This document shows positions 22,332 through 33,510 of a stretch of DNA of 64,000 nt, in pieces. The notes beneath the pieces are model-generated. The model made no database searches, had not been told where the DNA came from, and worked only from the letters and a program-made list of their open reading frames with translations. The stretch comes from Calcarisporiella thermophila CBS 279.70 (taxonomy: Eukaryota; Calcarisporiellomycota), in NCBI RefSeq assembly GCF_041956535.1, contig NW_027192208.1, positions 211,036 through 275,035 of the forward strand, given 5' to 3'. Position numbers and translations under genes: made by a program. Position 1 is the stretch's first letter, and every line of letters starts with the position of its first letter.

Positions 22332-23453
22332 TTATCCAATATAACATCTCTCTATTTGTCCGCTGACCCCCTCTCTCGCATTCTGCAGCAGTTGCTGAGA
22401 ATAAAGAGGCCCGCTAGCCGAGCTGAGCACGGAGGGGTAGGGCTCCGCAGCATCGCCCGCGCTGTTCCCAGCAGTCCAGCCGGGGCTGGGTGCGGTGGAG
22501 GAGGGTGGATTGCTAACGGAATAATATCCTCCCGCCAGATACGGCGCCGAGGACAGGTATCCATAGTAGTCCGCCAGCGAGGGCTCGAGAGCATAGGGGT
22601 GGTAATAGTAGCCGCTGGAGTAGGGGGTATTGGAGAAGGGGCCGGGGGTGCCGCCGGCGTTTGGCGTGTAGTTGCGGGGGCGGGCGGGGGCGTGGGGGGA
22701 CACGAGGTTGGGGGTTGGGGCGGACGAGGAGCGGCGGGGGCGGCGGATGGGGCCGGCGGCCGGGAAGGTGCGCGGCGAGTCCTTGGCGGTGTAGTCGATG
22801 GTCCAGTAGCCGCCCTTGCCGGGCTCGGTGGCGGACTTGTCGGCGCGGATGAAGATGCTCTTCATCGTGAGGTTGTGGCGGATCGAGTTCTTCCACGTGG
22901 GCTGCGCGTTGTGGAAGTAAGGGTAGTGGGTGAGGAAGTACTCGTAGATCTCCGAGACGGTCATGCGCTTGCTGGGGCTCGACTCGATCGCGTTGACGAT
23001 CAGCGTCGCGTAGGACATGGGGGGGCGGCCGTTGGACTTGATGGTGGTGGTGGGCTCCACGAGCACGGCGGGGGCGGCCACCTTGGGCGCGAGCGGCTGC
23101 GGGGTCTCCTTGGTGGGGGTGGAGGAGGGGGTGGTGGAGGCGGAGGGCGAGGTGAGGGAGGCGGCCGTGGACGAGCCCGGCGTGTTCAGCGAGGGATAGG
23201 CCGGGTACCCGGCGACGGCGGGATAGCTCCACGCGTGGACCTCCAGCCCGGACGCGGCGGACGCGGGGGCGCCGATGGCGGCGGAGGGGGGGGCGTCGGG
23301 CTTTTCCGGCGTGTGCGGCCCCGCGGAATGCGGATGGGCGAGCACGGAATTAGCGAGGGGCGCGAGGTTGGTCGCGGAGGGTTGCTGGTGGGCGAACGCC
23401 GAGTCTTTCCAGTCGAAGTGCAGCTTATTGATACCGTAGTCAACCGAGGCCAT
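22332..23453 (-). CDS. Forkhead-domain transcription factor
   Basis: Single-exon 373-aa protein. The forkhead (winged-helix) DNA-binding domain spans about residues 142-235: RPPMSYATLIVNAIESSPSK, MTVSEIYEYFLTHYPYF, then WKNSIRHNLTMKSIFIR and GKGGYWTID. The flanks are Pro/Ser/Ala-rich and probably disordered. The start ATG at 23453 gives MASVDYGINKLHF; a longer frame uses only a non-ATG codon upstream. The gene is very GC-rich with G/C third positions, which creates a long spurious antisense frame. The exact subfamily is not assigned. Confidence 0.9.
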   Translation of the reverse strand: MASVDYGINKLHFDWKDSAFAHQQPSATNLAPLANSVLAHPHSAGPHTPEKPDAPPSAAIGAPASAASGLEVHAWSYPAVAGYPAYPSLNTPGSSTAASLTSPSASTTPSSTPTKETPQPLAPKVAAPAVLVEPTTTIKSNGRPPMSYATLIVNAIESSPSKRMTVSEIYEYFLTHYPYFHNAQPTWKNSIRHNLTMKSIFIRADKSATEPGKGGYWTIDYTAKDSPRTFPAAGPIRRPRRSSSAPTPNLVSPHAPARPRNYTPNAGGTPGPFSNTPYSSGYYYHPYALEPSLADYYGYLSSAPYLAGGYYSVSNPPSSTAPSPGWTAGNSAGDAAEPYPSVLSSASGPLYSQQLLQNAREGVSGQIERCYIG

Positions 23454-25339
23454 CAAAGTGCTCCTGACTGTTAACACGCTGTGACGGGGGGGGGGGGGAG
23501 AGGGGGCGGCGGGGGGGAGGGGTGCGAAGGTCTGAAGAGCGCGTGGGGGGGGGGATAAGCCGTGGGACAGACGGGGGAGGGCAAGCGATAGCTTTGATTA
23601 GGACGGGGGGATAGTGTTCACGTTGGCAGCAATGGCGGCAGCAGGAGGAAAAAGAAGCACCGCGGGATCCGAGGGGAAGAGCTGGGGAGGTGTGAAAAAA
23701 AAACAGGATAAAGTGGGGAGGGGGGATTTGTCCGAGCGCTTTTATAACCAAAAACAATGACAGCCCGAACTGCAGCAAGTATGAGACTCAATATACGTTT
23801 AGAGGGAATTAAAAAAAAAAGATGGGCCAGCATTGGAGGGCCGGCACCCGGTGGAGGGCAACCGTTTGACAAGAACCAGGCGCGCTGTAACCGTAACAAG
23901 TAAATGCCAACGAGCGTCCAAGAGAAAATAAAAGAGAAGAAGAGAAAACAAAAAAAGCCTGCATGGACCATCTTAGGCTTGCACAACATTTCGGGAATCC
24001 AATGGCCGCTCGACAAGGGCCAGCGCGGGCAGCATTTGGAAGGCTCAATCAAGGGCAACTGATGGTATTTAATTACCGTGCAGATACGTCGCAACTTTAA
24101 TATATGCAAGTGACGTGCGCTCGTTTCCCTATTGCGGCGATGCCTTGCGCTCCTCCTCTGTTCCCCCCCCCCCCCCTGCCCTCGCCTCTGATGGAAGGCT
24201 GCGCGATCTCTACTCTCAGCACTCGCAGTCACGTCGTCGGCTTTTCCTTTTTGCGTTGTGACCTAAAACCGACAGGCGCACGCTCCAAGGGGAGCAGGGC
24301 GGATTTCAGATGCCCCCGCCTCTCCCTGGCGGCCAGCGCTGGTAACATGACTCGCCCGGTGGAGATTGGCCCCGTTTCCCTTAAGGTGGGCCGCCTGAGC
24401 CGAGGGTGGAGAGGCTGTGCCCGGGGTGGCTCTCTCCACGGAACAAGGGTCAGGTGCGGGAGAGATCGGTATGCAATCTCACCAACGGCCTGGACATTAG
24501 CGTTATTCATGTCGCCCGTCTGTCCGCCCTAACAAATTACCTGCATATCAACAAAAACAATGGCATCGCGCCCGCCGTCCAACCAGCCTCCTCCCCCGGC
24601 CTTTTCCAGAAGCTCGGGATCGATTGCCGCCGGCCAATCGCGTGCGATCGTTTGTGCACGATATCGTAATGGATTGCGAATCGCCGGTGGCGATGGGAGG
24701 CGCGCGACGGGAGCTGACCAAAACAGATCTGGGCCGGTTCGAGTGCTCCTATCAGGGCCGGCCCACGCTCGCGCGTGCTCCCGGCGGCCGCGGGTGGGAA
24801 AACAGGCCACAACCACCCTGGGCCGCCGCCTTACGAAGGCAGGGGAAAACAGGGCGGGCGCGCTGGAAACCTTGTGGAGTTAGAGTTGCGCCCCACGCGC
24901 CCCCCCCCCCCCTCCACCCTTCCCCTTCGAAGCTCCGCCCGGCAGCGCAAATGGGCCCCCGGGCAAGCATGCATGCGGCACGGATTAGGAGGATTTGCGT
25001 AAGGAGAGAAGGGCCGGCCGTCGCAGGCGCTGCAAAGGGGAGCAGAGCGGATCTCTGCCAGCAGCATGCGCGTGTATGTCGCCGTCAGCCTGTTCTGCCG
25101 GGCCGGAACTGGCGAGGAGGAGCAGCTACGGGCTGTCACTCAGAACAGACACTCGGGGCGCTAGCCTCAGCAGCGGATTGTATATGGCAGTCAGTTTTAT
25201 AGCGTGTGGGAGACAAAAGCAGCACGGAAGATGGAAAGGCGACAGCGAACAGGAGGAGAGGGGGAAGGAGAAAAAAAAGAAGAAATGGAAAAATACAAAG
25301 AAGAGAACAATAAACACAATCCCAACTAATGAATCAGCA
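23454..25339. other. Large GC-rich upstream region of the forkhead gene
   Basis: 1.9 kb with homopolymer G/C runs (23487, 24167, 24900) and no convincing gene; the frames here are GC artefacts. A near-identical 18-nt motif, AAGGGGAGCAG(G/A)GCGGAT, occurs at about 24287 and 25034. It is probably a long promoter/5'UTR of the forkhead gene. Confidence 0.4.
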
Positions 25340-27999
25340 CTAATCTACTTTGAGGGTTTTTTGCAAATGCCATCGGGCGCCAACCACCCCCAGCACAGAG
25401 GCCGCCAAGATGCCAAGGCCAATCCCAAGCTCAGCGTATTGCGCTGACGGCGGCTGGTACTGGAAGAGCCTTAGCGTCACTTGGTCCCACACGCTCTCCG
25501 TCCAGGTGGCCCTGCTCGGATCGACCACCTCATAGCTCCCGTCTCTCTTTCGGCGCAAGCCCATCCCGTACGCATCGTGGAAGCGCGTTAGAGACGCGAC
25601 ACATCGCCCCGCAATGCAAAACCTTCCTTCGGGGCACTCATCAATGCGATTGCAGGCGGGCGCTGCAGGATCCGGGAGAGCAGTGAGATTGGCAAGCACG
25701 GTATGCACAAAGGATGAAATGTAGCTGATTTGCCGTGGGTCATAGACGGAGCTGTAATGGCTAATGGGGCCGATGGGATCGGAATCCGATGATCCTAATG
25801 CAAGATGCAGTCAATGGGTCAATTCGCGCAAGGGCCTCGATTCAGTGCATCCACTCTTACGGTTGTAAAACTGCCCGAAATAGGAGCACGAAAAGTTGGT
25901 AGTCAAGCAGCCCAGCAGCTCCGTCACCAGCGTGCAATTGGCCGAAATCTGCGCAAGGCTAGACTGCGCTCCTTGTGCATGAGTCCAGACCCCCCGGGCC
26001 ACCGTGGTCGCTAGTGAGCACATCGCACTCGCCGTTTTGTCTTGGTCGAGGTAGTCGTCCAGTTCGCTGCTATAAAACCTGTGGAATATCAATGGGCAAG
26101 CCTAGGTTAGGGCGGCTCTGCTACGCCTCTTTGAGAAACAAACGGGGGCTACTACTTGTTCAGCGCCTTCTGATAGTCGGTGATGACGACCGCCGGGATG
26201 CTTCGCTTCCGTTGCAAAAACGCTTGCGCTGCCGCAGGCGGAAGCTTTCGATCCACCCCGTCGGAGCTTGCCCGGTCCATCGCGATGGCCGGTTGAGTCG
26301 GCGGCGGAGAGCCAGCGGGCGGGGAATTGGCCGCAAGGAGCGTGGCGACGAGGTTTTGGTTCCCAGGAAGGGCCTGATCATCCACGTGCAAAAAATACTT
26401 GCCGTCGCTCGCATTGGTGAGCGCCACGGCCCCAAGCTCGATCACCGAGTCGATGTTGTCGAAGTTGATCCGCTTGAAGTCGCGATCTGCAACACACGGA
26501 TCCATACACGCGGGTTTCGCGTAGGGGCACGCGCCGCTGTTCTCCGACGCACACTCGAAGGGGGTGGCGATATCATGTACAAACCGCTGCGAGCCCGAGT
26601 GGCCCCAGGCTTCCCCCGTGAACACCGTGTAGAGGATATGTTTGGAGAGAGACTGGGGAGGCTGGGGCGCCTAAATAACAAATCGAGGCGGGTAGGGGTT
26701 AGCGTCACATGGGGAGTGGAGCCATTTCGGCTTGCTCACCTTGCTTAGTGCGTCCGCCACCGCCAACAGGGTCACCACCCCCGATATACTGCTCTCAACC
26801 CCCATGGTCAGTTCATGGAAGAGGGATCGGCTATCCATGACGGCCGAGAGGACTAGGATCGGCTTGCTCTCTTCCGGCTTGAGGTCGGAGGAAGGGGTGG
26901 AATACACAGATTTCCCGCCCACAGGGCCGCACCAGCCTGAAATGGGGGAGGGGCCAACAAAAAGCAAAATGGTAGTGTCCATACAGCAGGCTGGCATCAA
27001 AGAATCATTTACCTCTTCTCAAGCAGGTCGAAGAATCGACGGCTGCCCACATAAATGAACTGAACTCGGCAGCCACAAGGGGCCACTGCTTAAACTTCTT
27101 GGATTGGTTGTCGGTGGCGAATTGTGCAATAGTGTCGTAAGACGACGCAGTCGAGTTGTCTTGTATTCTGATAGCATACACCGGGAAATTAAAGCTGTCA
27201 TAGATCAAACCAGAGCCCTAGCCGGGACACAAACATGGGGGTTTCCACAAGTATAAGAGGGGGGCTATCCAAAGCAACGGACGTATCCGAAAATAAGGCC
27301 ACTTACGATGGGATTCCAATTATAACGATTGCTGTCGTTGGCATAGAGCCCAAATTCGCAATTAGGACATAGACTATCTGGCGAGTATTCAACCGGCCTT
27401 GGGCCAGAGCCAATAGACGTATTGGCATTCACCACTGCTATTACGCCTCCCAGTCTCCCAGCCGACTCCAGATTAAGCAAGTTTTGTCTGATCCACAGTT
27501 TTAGTGGAAATGGTGCAATGGGGGGAGGGGTGTGATATGGGGATAATTTACCTGGTGAGCAAGCCATAAGGCATAATCACAGCATACTGTAGGTCACTCC
27601 CCGCTGGCGGATTGTCTATTAATGATTGAATATCGGCCTCGCTCTGAACAGGGTAAAGAATTCCAATGCGTGGTTCTCGAGCTATCCAATGACAAGAATG
27701 ACATGAAAATCAATGCGTGGAACCGAATCAACCAAGGCATCTGGTGCACTCACACTGACAACCAATGACCCCTGTGCTGTTTAGAAGGCGCACACATGGC
27801 CAATTCGACAGGTCTTTATAGATGGTATTCTGTATAGAATCATATTGCGCAAATGCTGGGATGGGGGAGGGGAAGAGGAGGGGGGATTAGGAGCTAGTGA
27901 ATAATGGCATGAAAACAAGGCAGCCAACGAAAGAATCTCACCACATGTAAAAACTGTCCCTAGGAAAGCAATCCACGGGATGGCTCGCTTTAACCGCAT
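25340..27999 (-). CDS. NCSTN: Nicastrin, gamma-secretase subunit
   Basis: Type I membrane glycoprotein that gates substrates for presenilin. Nine exons join without a frame break: 27942-27999, 27754-27855, 27552-27681, 27307-27487, 27013-27217, 26740-26936, 26156-26670, 25861-26078, 25340-25794 (686 aa; human about 709). A hydrophobic N terminus leads into IYKDLSNWPCVRLLNSTGVI, the nicastrin start. Further hallmarks are GGVIAVVNANTS, GLIYDSFNFPVYAI, AEFSSFMWAAVDSSTCLRR, FTGEAWGHSGSQRFVHDI (keeps the Glu of the family's FQGE motif, though DYIGSS is replaced), NIDSVIELGAVAL and TWTESVWDQVTLRLF. One C-terminal membrane span (AELGIGLGILAASVLGVVGA) follows, then a short tail. No presenilin, Aph-1 or Pen-2 lies in the window. 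Confidence 0.93.
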
Positions 28000-28664
28000 C
28001 TTCTTCTTCCGCGTCGTGGACCTAATTCCACTACTTGAGTGTATATAAATGGGAAGAGCAGTTATCGAATTACGAGGCGCAGTGAATTAACGCGGAGAAT
28101 AGCACATTAGTGGGACCTTGTGATATGGGGCTTGGGGACGTCACCTTTTTTTCTTCTTTTCTTTTTTCTTGTTCTATAGTGATGTGGAAAGAGGAGAGTC
28201 TCATCAACTTATCTAGACCAATTTGATCTTGTATATTGTTTTGAATTTCTTTCTTTGACTATAGTTTTCTTTTATTTTTTTCTGGGCTTTGGTCATAAAA
28301 CCTTAAAGGTTGAGATTTTATCCTGTTCCCACCCCCCACCCCCATCCACGGCTCTAACGCTCTGTTACTCCTTGTTCTACGCAATCTTTTGTGGAAATCG
28401 CTACCTTAACGAATCCCTTCTCACCCCCGGTAGGTGCTTTTTCCGGTTGTCATTGTTTCTACTCTGCCCCCGTGTTGGATGGCCGGCAAACTCCTAATTT
28501 CTGCGAGATTTGCCCATTGCCATTGACACTGGAGAGCGGTTTGCATTGCTATTCATCGCATTGATAATCGGTTGGTTAAATCTTTCGTGACTAAGCGCTG
28601 AATTCTATTCTCCCTCCGTACAGAGACCAGATAGAAGCTATTTTTAGCTTGTAGAGAACAAATA
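28000..28664. other. Divergent promoter region, nicastrin / RRM-PUF gene
   Basis: T-rich, no gene or RNA seen. Confidence 0.4.
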
Positions 28665-31600
28665 ATGGCGGACGATGGTAGGGCTGGTTCTCTAGGACAA
28701 TCCCCCCCTCTCCTATGGCTTACACTAAATTGTTTCTCTCCTCGCCCTCCGCCCCCTCTTTTACTACTAGATCCTTCGTCTACGCTTGATTTATTGAAGA
28801 GATCAGTGGAGAACGCTGCGATGGCGGCAAGCTCTCGTGGCTCTCCTACCCTCGGCAATGGCAAAGAGCCTCCCTCATTTCTTGCAGTCCGACGCCCGCG
28901 CGCCGGCACCATGCCATCACGCTCCTCGACTTCCCTCTTTTCCCCGCTCGGTGAATCGGCATCCTCTCCATCTAAGGCACCACCGCCAGCGCTCCGCATC
29001 TCTCCCTCGCCATCCTCGAAGCTCGCCCTAGGAATGGACGACAACGCTCAGGATGCTCCCACCGATAACTCCCGCCTAAGTGCCAACCGCAATCGCTCTA
29101 CCTCTCTCAGTCAACCGTCGCCTCGAACTCTGTCAAACGCATTCGGCCCGTCCCTCTTTGCCTCCGGATGGACTGACCCTCGCGTTGACCCGCTCTCCCC
29201 TATCGGGAACGGCGGCGAACTCTATGTCGACGACGGCAGCACCACGATTGCACGCACACTCGACTACCTCGGACTAGAAGAGGCCGGCCACCACTCTTTA
29301 TCGGCGAGCGCGGGAGCCATCCGGCGGCCTGCTAGCGAGACTCTGCAAGACCTGAGCATGAATGAGCCATCGGATACGGCAAAGCCCGTCTCCCTCGTCT
29401 CCCGATTGCCCCATATAACCAATAGGGTTCGCTCCTGGTCGACTTCGGCCACCAACCGGTACGAGGGGGACGAGGACTCGGCCTCAACCGCCCTGGGAGC
29501 TACCCGAGTGCACAGCTCTTCGGGTTCCTCCTCCGCCTCTCCCTCTGCGGGCGCTTTCGTTGCCCCAGGAGGGGTGCACCAGTTCCACCGTACACACTCA
29601 AATCGCCCTCGTGCTATCTCGGTGGGCGTCCTGGACTCGCCCGATCACCGCGGCCTGCAGCCTCAGCAGTCCACCTCGTCCTCGGCTGCGCCGTCTCGTT
29701 CCACTTCACCACCCCTTCGCTATGACGCTGAGAGCGTTGAGCTCGCCGGCACGCTATCCGGCCTCCCTCTCGCCTCCTCCACCGGAGCCGAGGCTGACCT
29801 CAACAATTCGGCCGCCCTGCACACCTCTTTGAGCGGTAACGATCTACTCAACCTGCTTGTCAATGGGGTTGTGGAGGGCGGGAAGAAGGCGCCCACGAAA
29901 CACTCCCTGGGCCATATCCGGCACAAGTTCGTGGACATCACGGATGACGCTTCCCCCGTGTACAACTCTCGCTCGCCTTCTCCCCCCATTAGCGACACCT
30001 ACTACTCCTCCCCCTCCACCGGGCAGCCCTCGCTCGCCGCAAGTCCTTCGATTGCCGGGACGATGACCCAGAACCCCACCCGCTCCCTTTGGATCGGTAA
30101 CCTCGATCGCAGCGTGTCCGCCGACGACTTGATGCGCATATTCGCTCCCTTTGGAAGCATCGAGAGTCTGCGTGTGATTCCGGAGCGCGAGTGCGGGTTT
30201 GTCAATTTTATCCGACTGGAAGATGCGGTGCGCGCGAAAGAAGAGGTCATGGGTCGAATGGGCGGGTATATTGGAGGAGGCCCCGTTCGGATCGGCTTTG
30301 GCAAAACGGAGGCCATTTCAAGCCCAAGCGAAGTGAGTGGGGGTAAACCCACGCGTGCGCTATGTAAGTGCTCCTACGGCCGAGCTCCGTACTCATTTGT
30401 AGAGATCTGCGAACCCTCATGCTAACTGAGATGTTTTTTCTGCTGTAGGGATCGGAAATATTCCCGCGTCAACGACCTCGGCGCAACTACACAGTCTCTT
30501 TAGTCAGTTTGGCGCCATCGAATCGGCTCGTATTCTCGCCCACAAAAATTGTGGGTTTGTCAACTTTGAACGTGTCGAGGATGCGATTCGTGCCAAGAAA
30601 GCCATCCAGGGCAAGGATATCTTGGGCGTGAACGCAAGTATTGTGCGCGTGGGCTTCGCCAAGGTTCCGCCGCGTAACTCAAGCGGCTCTCCGCCCCTCT
30701 CCTCGGAGCCTGAGCAGCCTTCCTCCCCGACGCCGTCTCCCCCCCTCCAACAACCGAGCCAACCCTCGCAGCAGGCACCACCCCCCTCCTCCACCCAGCC
30801 CAAATCACAACACCAGGAACAACCACCACAGCATACGCAAACTCAGCCACAGCCACCCCAGAAGGTGGGACTGGGCGTGGAAATGGGAGCGATGATGAAT
30901 CCCTCTATTGAGAGCTATCATGCCAACCTCATTATGATGATGGCGGCTGCAAACGCGAATGCTCTTCAACACGAGCGGGTGATTATGCTACGAGAGCTTG
31001 GAGACAATGATGGGGATATTGACGAGCCACCTCGCCCCCCCTTTAATTACTTCTCCATGATCCCTCCGGTGGCAGAGCCCAACCCACGCCGCCGCGTGGA
31101 TACGGTGCGTCTCCGGGAGATGCGTAAGCGATTCGACAGTGGACACTGCACGGTGAAAGAAGCGGAGGCCATGGCGCATGAATGTATGGAGGAGATTGTG
31201 GAGTTGAGCAGCGGTAAGCCATTCAGCCATGTCCATCTGTGACGAGTCTTGGATCTTGATTTTTCTTTTTATTCACATCTGCTTACCCCTCTATTAGATT
31301 ACTTGGGCAATACAATTGTTCAGCGACTTTTCGAGCGTTGCTCTGAGAACGTCAAAACACGAATGCTCGAGCGGATCGCCCCTCACCTGGCCACCCTCGG
31401 GGTCCATAAAAATGGCACTTGGGCGGCCCAGAAGATTATTGACTGCGCGAAAACCTCTGCTCAGATCTCGCTCATTTGCACCCATCTCAAGCCCTACGCG
31501 CCCCCCCTTCTCCTAGATCAGTTCGGAAATTACGTGATCCAGTGCACCCTTCGCTTCGGCCCCGCACGCAACCAATACGCATTCGAAGCGATGGTGGACC

Positions 31601-32817
31601 GACTCTGGGAGATTGCCCAGGGCCGATTTGGTGCCCGTGGGATGCGCACTTGCCTGGAGAACCCGAACGCTTCGCGCCGGCAGCAGAAACAAGTCGCGGT
31701 TGCCATCATCCAAAACTCACTGCTGCTCGCCACCAATCCCAACGGCTCCCTCATGCTAACTTGGCTGCTCGACACCTCCAACCTGCCGGGCCGCTACCGG
31801 GTGCTTGCTCCGCGGTTGGCCCCGCATCTTGCCCACCTCTGTACGCACAAGCTGGCCTCGCAGACCGTGCTCAAGATTGTGAATCAGAGGCAGGATGCCG
31901 TCGCTAGAAATCTCATTCTCGCTTCGCTCTTCTTCTCCCCCGGCGACCAGGTCCTTGAGGAGGTGTTGGGCGACCAAGTCAACGGTGTCACGGTGGTGCA
32001 GAAGATTTTGACGGGCCACTTCGACGAGCAGACCGAGCGGCAACGTATTGCCGAGAAGACGCGCCAGATGATGGAGAAATTGAACCTGCAAAACTCGACC
32101 GTGTCGGTGTACAAGAAACTCCAAGAGGAGCTAGCCAATATTCCCAGCATATCGCTTACCTCGTCCGTAACGATGCCCTCTTTGCCCTCCTACTACCCCG
32201 GCGGAATCGACTATGCCGCGTTGGCTGCCCAGAGCTTTATGCCCTCAGCAACCCCAATCGTGACGGGCCAGCCCTTGCCCCCCGCCTCCCAGCAGGAGCA
32301 AGCGGGGCACACCGCTTCCAAGCCCGCGGGAGACGACAAGGCGGAGAAGCCCGCGCCCCCGTCTGCTGGTGCAGCAACGTCTGAGGAAGAGAGCACAGTC
32401 ACCTCTCCAACCTCGGCACCTCCCGTCCAGCCGGCTCCAGTCGCCCCACATGCTGCCTATCCTCAGCCCATGGCCTGGAATATGTCGCCCATGCCTTATC
32501 CAATACCATTCCCACCCATGATGCCGCCACCGCCCATGAACGCCCCCTACTCGGTTCCGCGATTGCCTTCTGGCCAACCCGGTATAGCTCCGCCCTACAT
32601 GATGTTCCCGCATTTAGCGGCAATGATGTACGCCCCATACGGAGGACCACACCCGATCCCAACCACCTCCACGGCTGGCTATCCTCAGGCATCCCCTGTT
32701 GCAACTGCCCCGGGAGGGCCACCGGCCGAAGGGGGCGATGCAAGGCCGGAGGAGAGCGATAAAAAGGACGACGCAGATAAAGCAGAAGCAACAAGCGCCG
32801 CGGCGGAAAAGAGCTAA
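28665..32817 (+). CDS. RRM-PUF RNA-binding protein (Jsn1/Puf2 type)
   Basis: Exons are 28665-30363, 30449-31213 and 31298-32817 (1327 aa). A disordered Ser-rich N terminus of about 470 residues leads to RRM1 (about 474-545; SLWIGNLD, ECGFVNF). RRM2 (about 566-640; LWIGNIPAS, NCGFVNF) is reconstituted across the first intron (T|GG codon). PUF/Pumilio repeats start at DYLGNTIVQRLFERC (about 822) and continue through GVHKNGTWAAQKIID, DQFGNYVIQCTL and DQVNGVTVVQKIL to about 1085. The C terminus is Pro/Met-rich. RRM plus PUF is the layout of yeast Jsn1/Puf2, which bind mRNAs for membrane and mitochondrial proteins; targets here are unknown. Confidence 0.9.
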
Positions 32818-33510
32818 TTCTTCCATCCTGTTTAAATATGTTTTTTTCTTTCCTCCTTTTCTTCTTTTTTATTGGCGCCGGTCGCTGCTGCGTTTGTTTT
32901 TTATACTTGAAGGGGGAGGAGTTTGTGATAGACTTCATTGGGGTTTGGAACGGCACAGAGCATTGGATAGGGTTCTGGTTTTTGTGGTATACATTATTCT
33001 CTATGAAAATTTTTGGAAAAGCCTATTTTTTATCTTCTTTTCTCTCTCCTACTCACTCATTCTGCACTCAATTCTCTTGGTAAAAATACTCTTAAAAAGG
33101 TTGTTTTTTATTTTTTTTTTTCGCACTTTGATTCTAAAAAACAAATCCTTTACTCTCTCTTTCTCTCCTATGTGTGCGTGTGTTAGATCTTCGTCTTCTT
33201 TTATGTCATAGGGTTTTTATACTTTCTTCTTTATATATTATTATCTTTTCTTTTATATTTCTTTACGGAGTACGGGATTATTCTTTTTTTTTTTCTCTTG
33301 TGTGCAAATAAAATCTCTTCCATGTGTCTCTAGTCGAATCTTGCAAAAGTGGCAAAGTCAAAGTTACCTGCCTATTGCTCTTTTCGGCTGATGACGTATC
33401 GAGAGATCCCAAACCTTTTATCCTCGGAGGTTCCATTCCAGCTATTAGTATTTTTCCCCTCTCTTCTTATTTGTCCCATTCTTGTTCATATAGATTAGCA
33501 CCCTATACAA
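32818..33510. other. Intergenic, RRM-PUF to SAMHD1-like
   Basis: Strongly T-rich 3' flank with several TTTTT runs; no gene seen. Confidence 0.4.

Noticed and set aside
22513-23232. 239-codon minus-strand ORF inside the forkhead gene
   Set aside because: Pro/His/Arg-rich shadow of the forkhead frame.
22356-23474. 372-codon plus-strand ORF opposite the forkhead gene
   Set aside because: Gly/Arg/Val-rich low-complexity translation produced by the G/C third positions of the forkhead gene; no domain or hydrophobic logic.
24720-24760. GGTTCGAGTGC resembling a tRNA B box
   Set aside because: No A box or cloverleaf stems at the right spacing.
23618-25202. Several 90-200 codon ORFs in the GC-rich forkhead upstream region
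   Set aside because: Lack of stops follows from GC content; no signal, domain or splice continuity.
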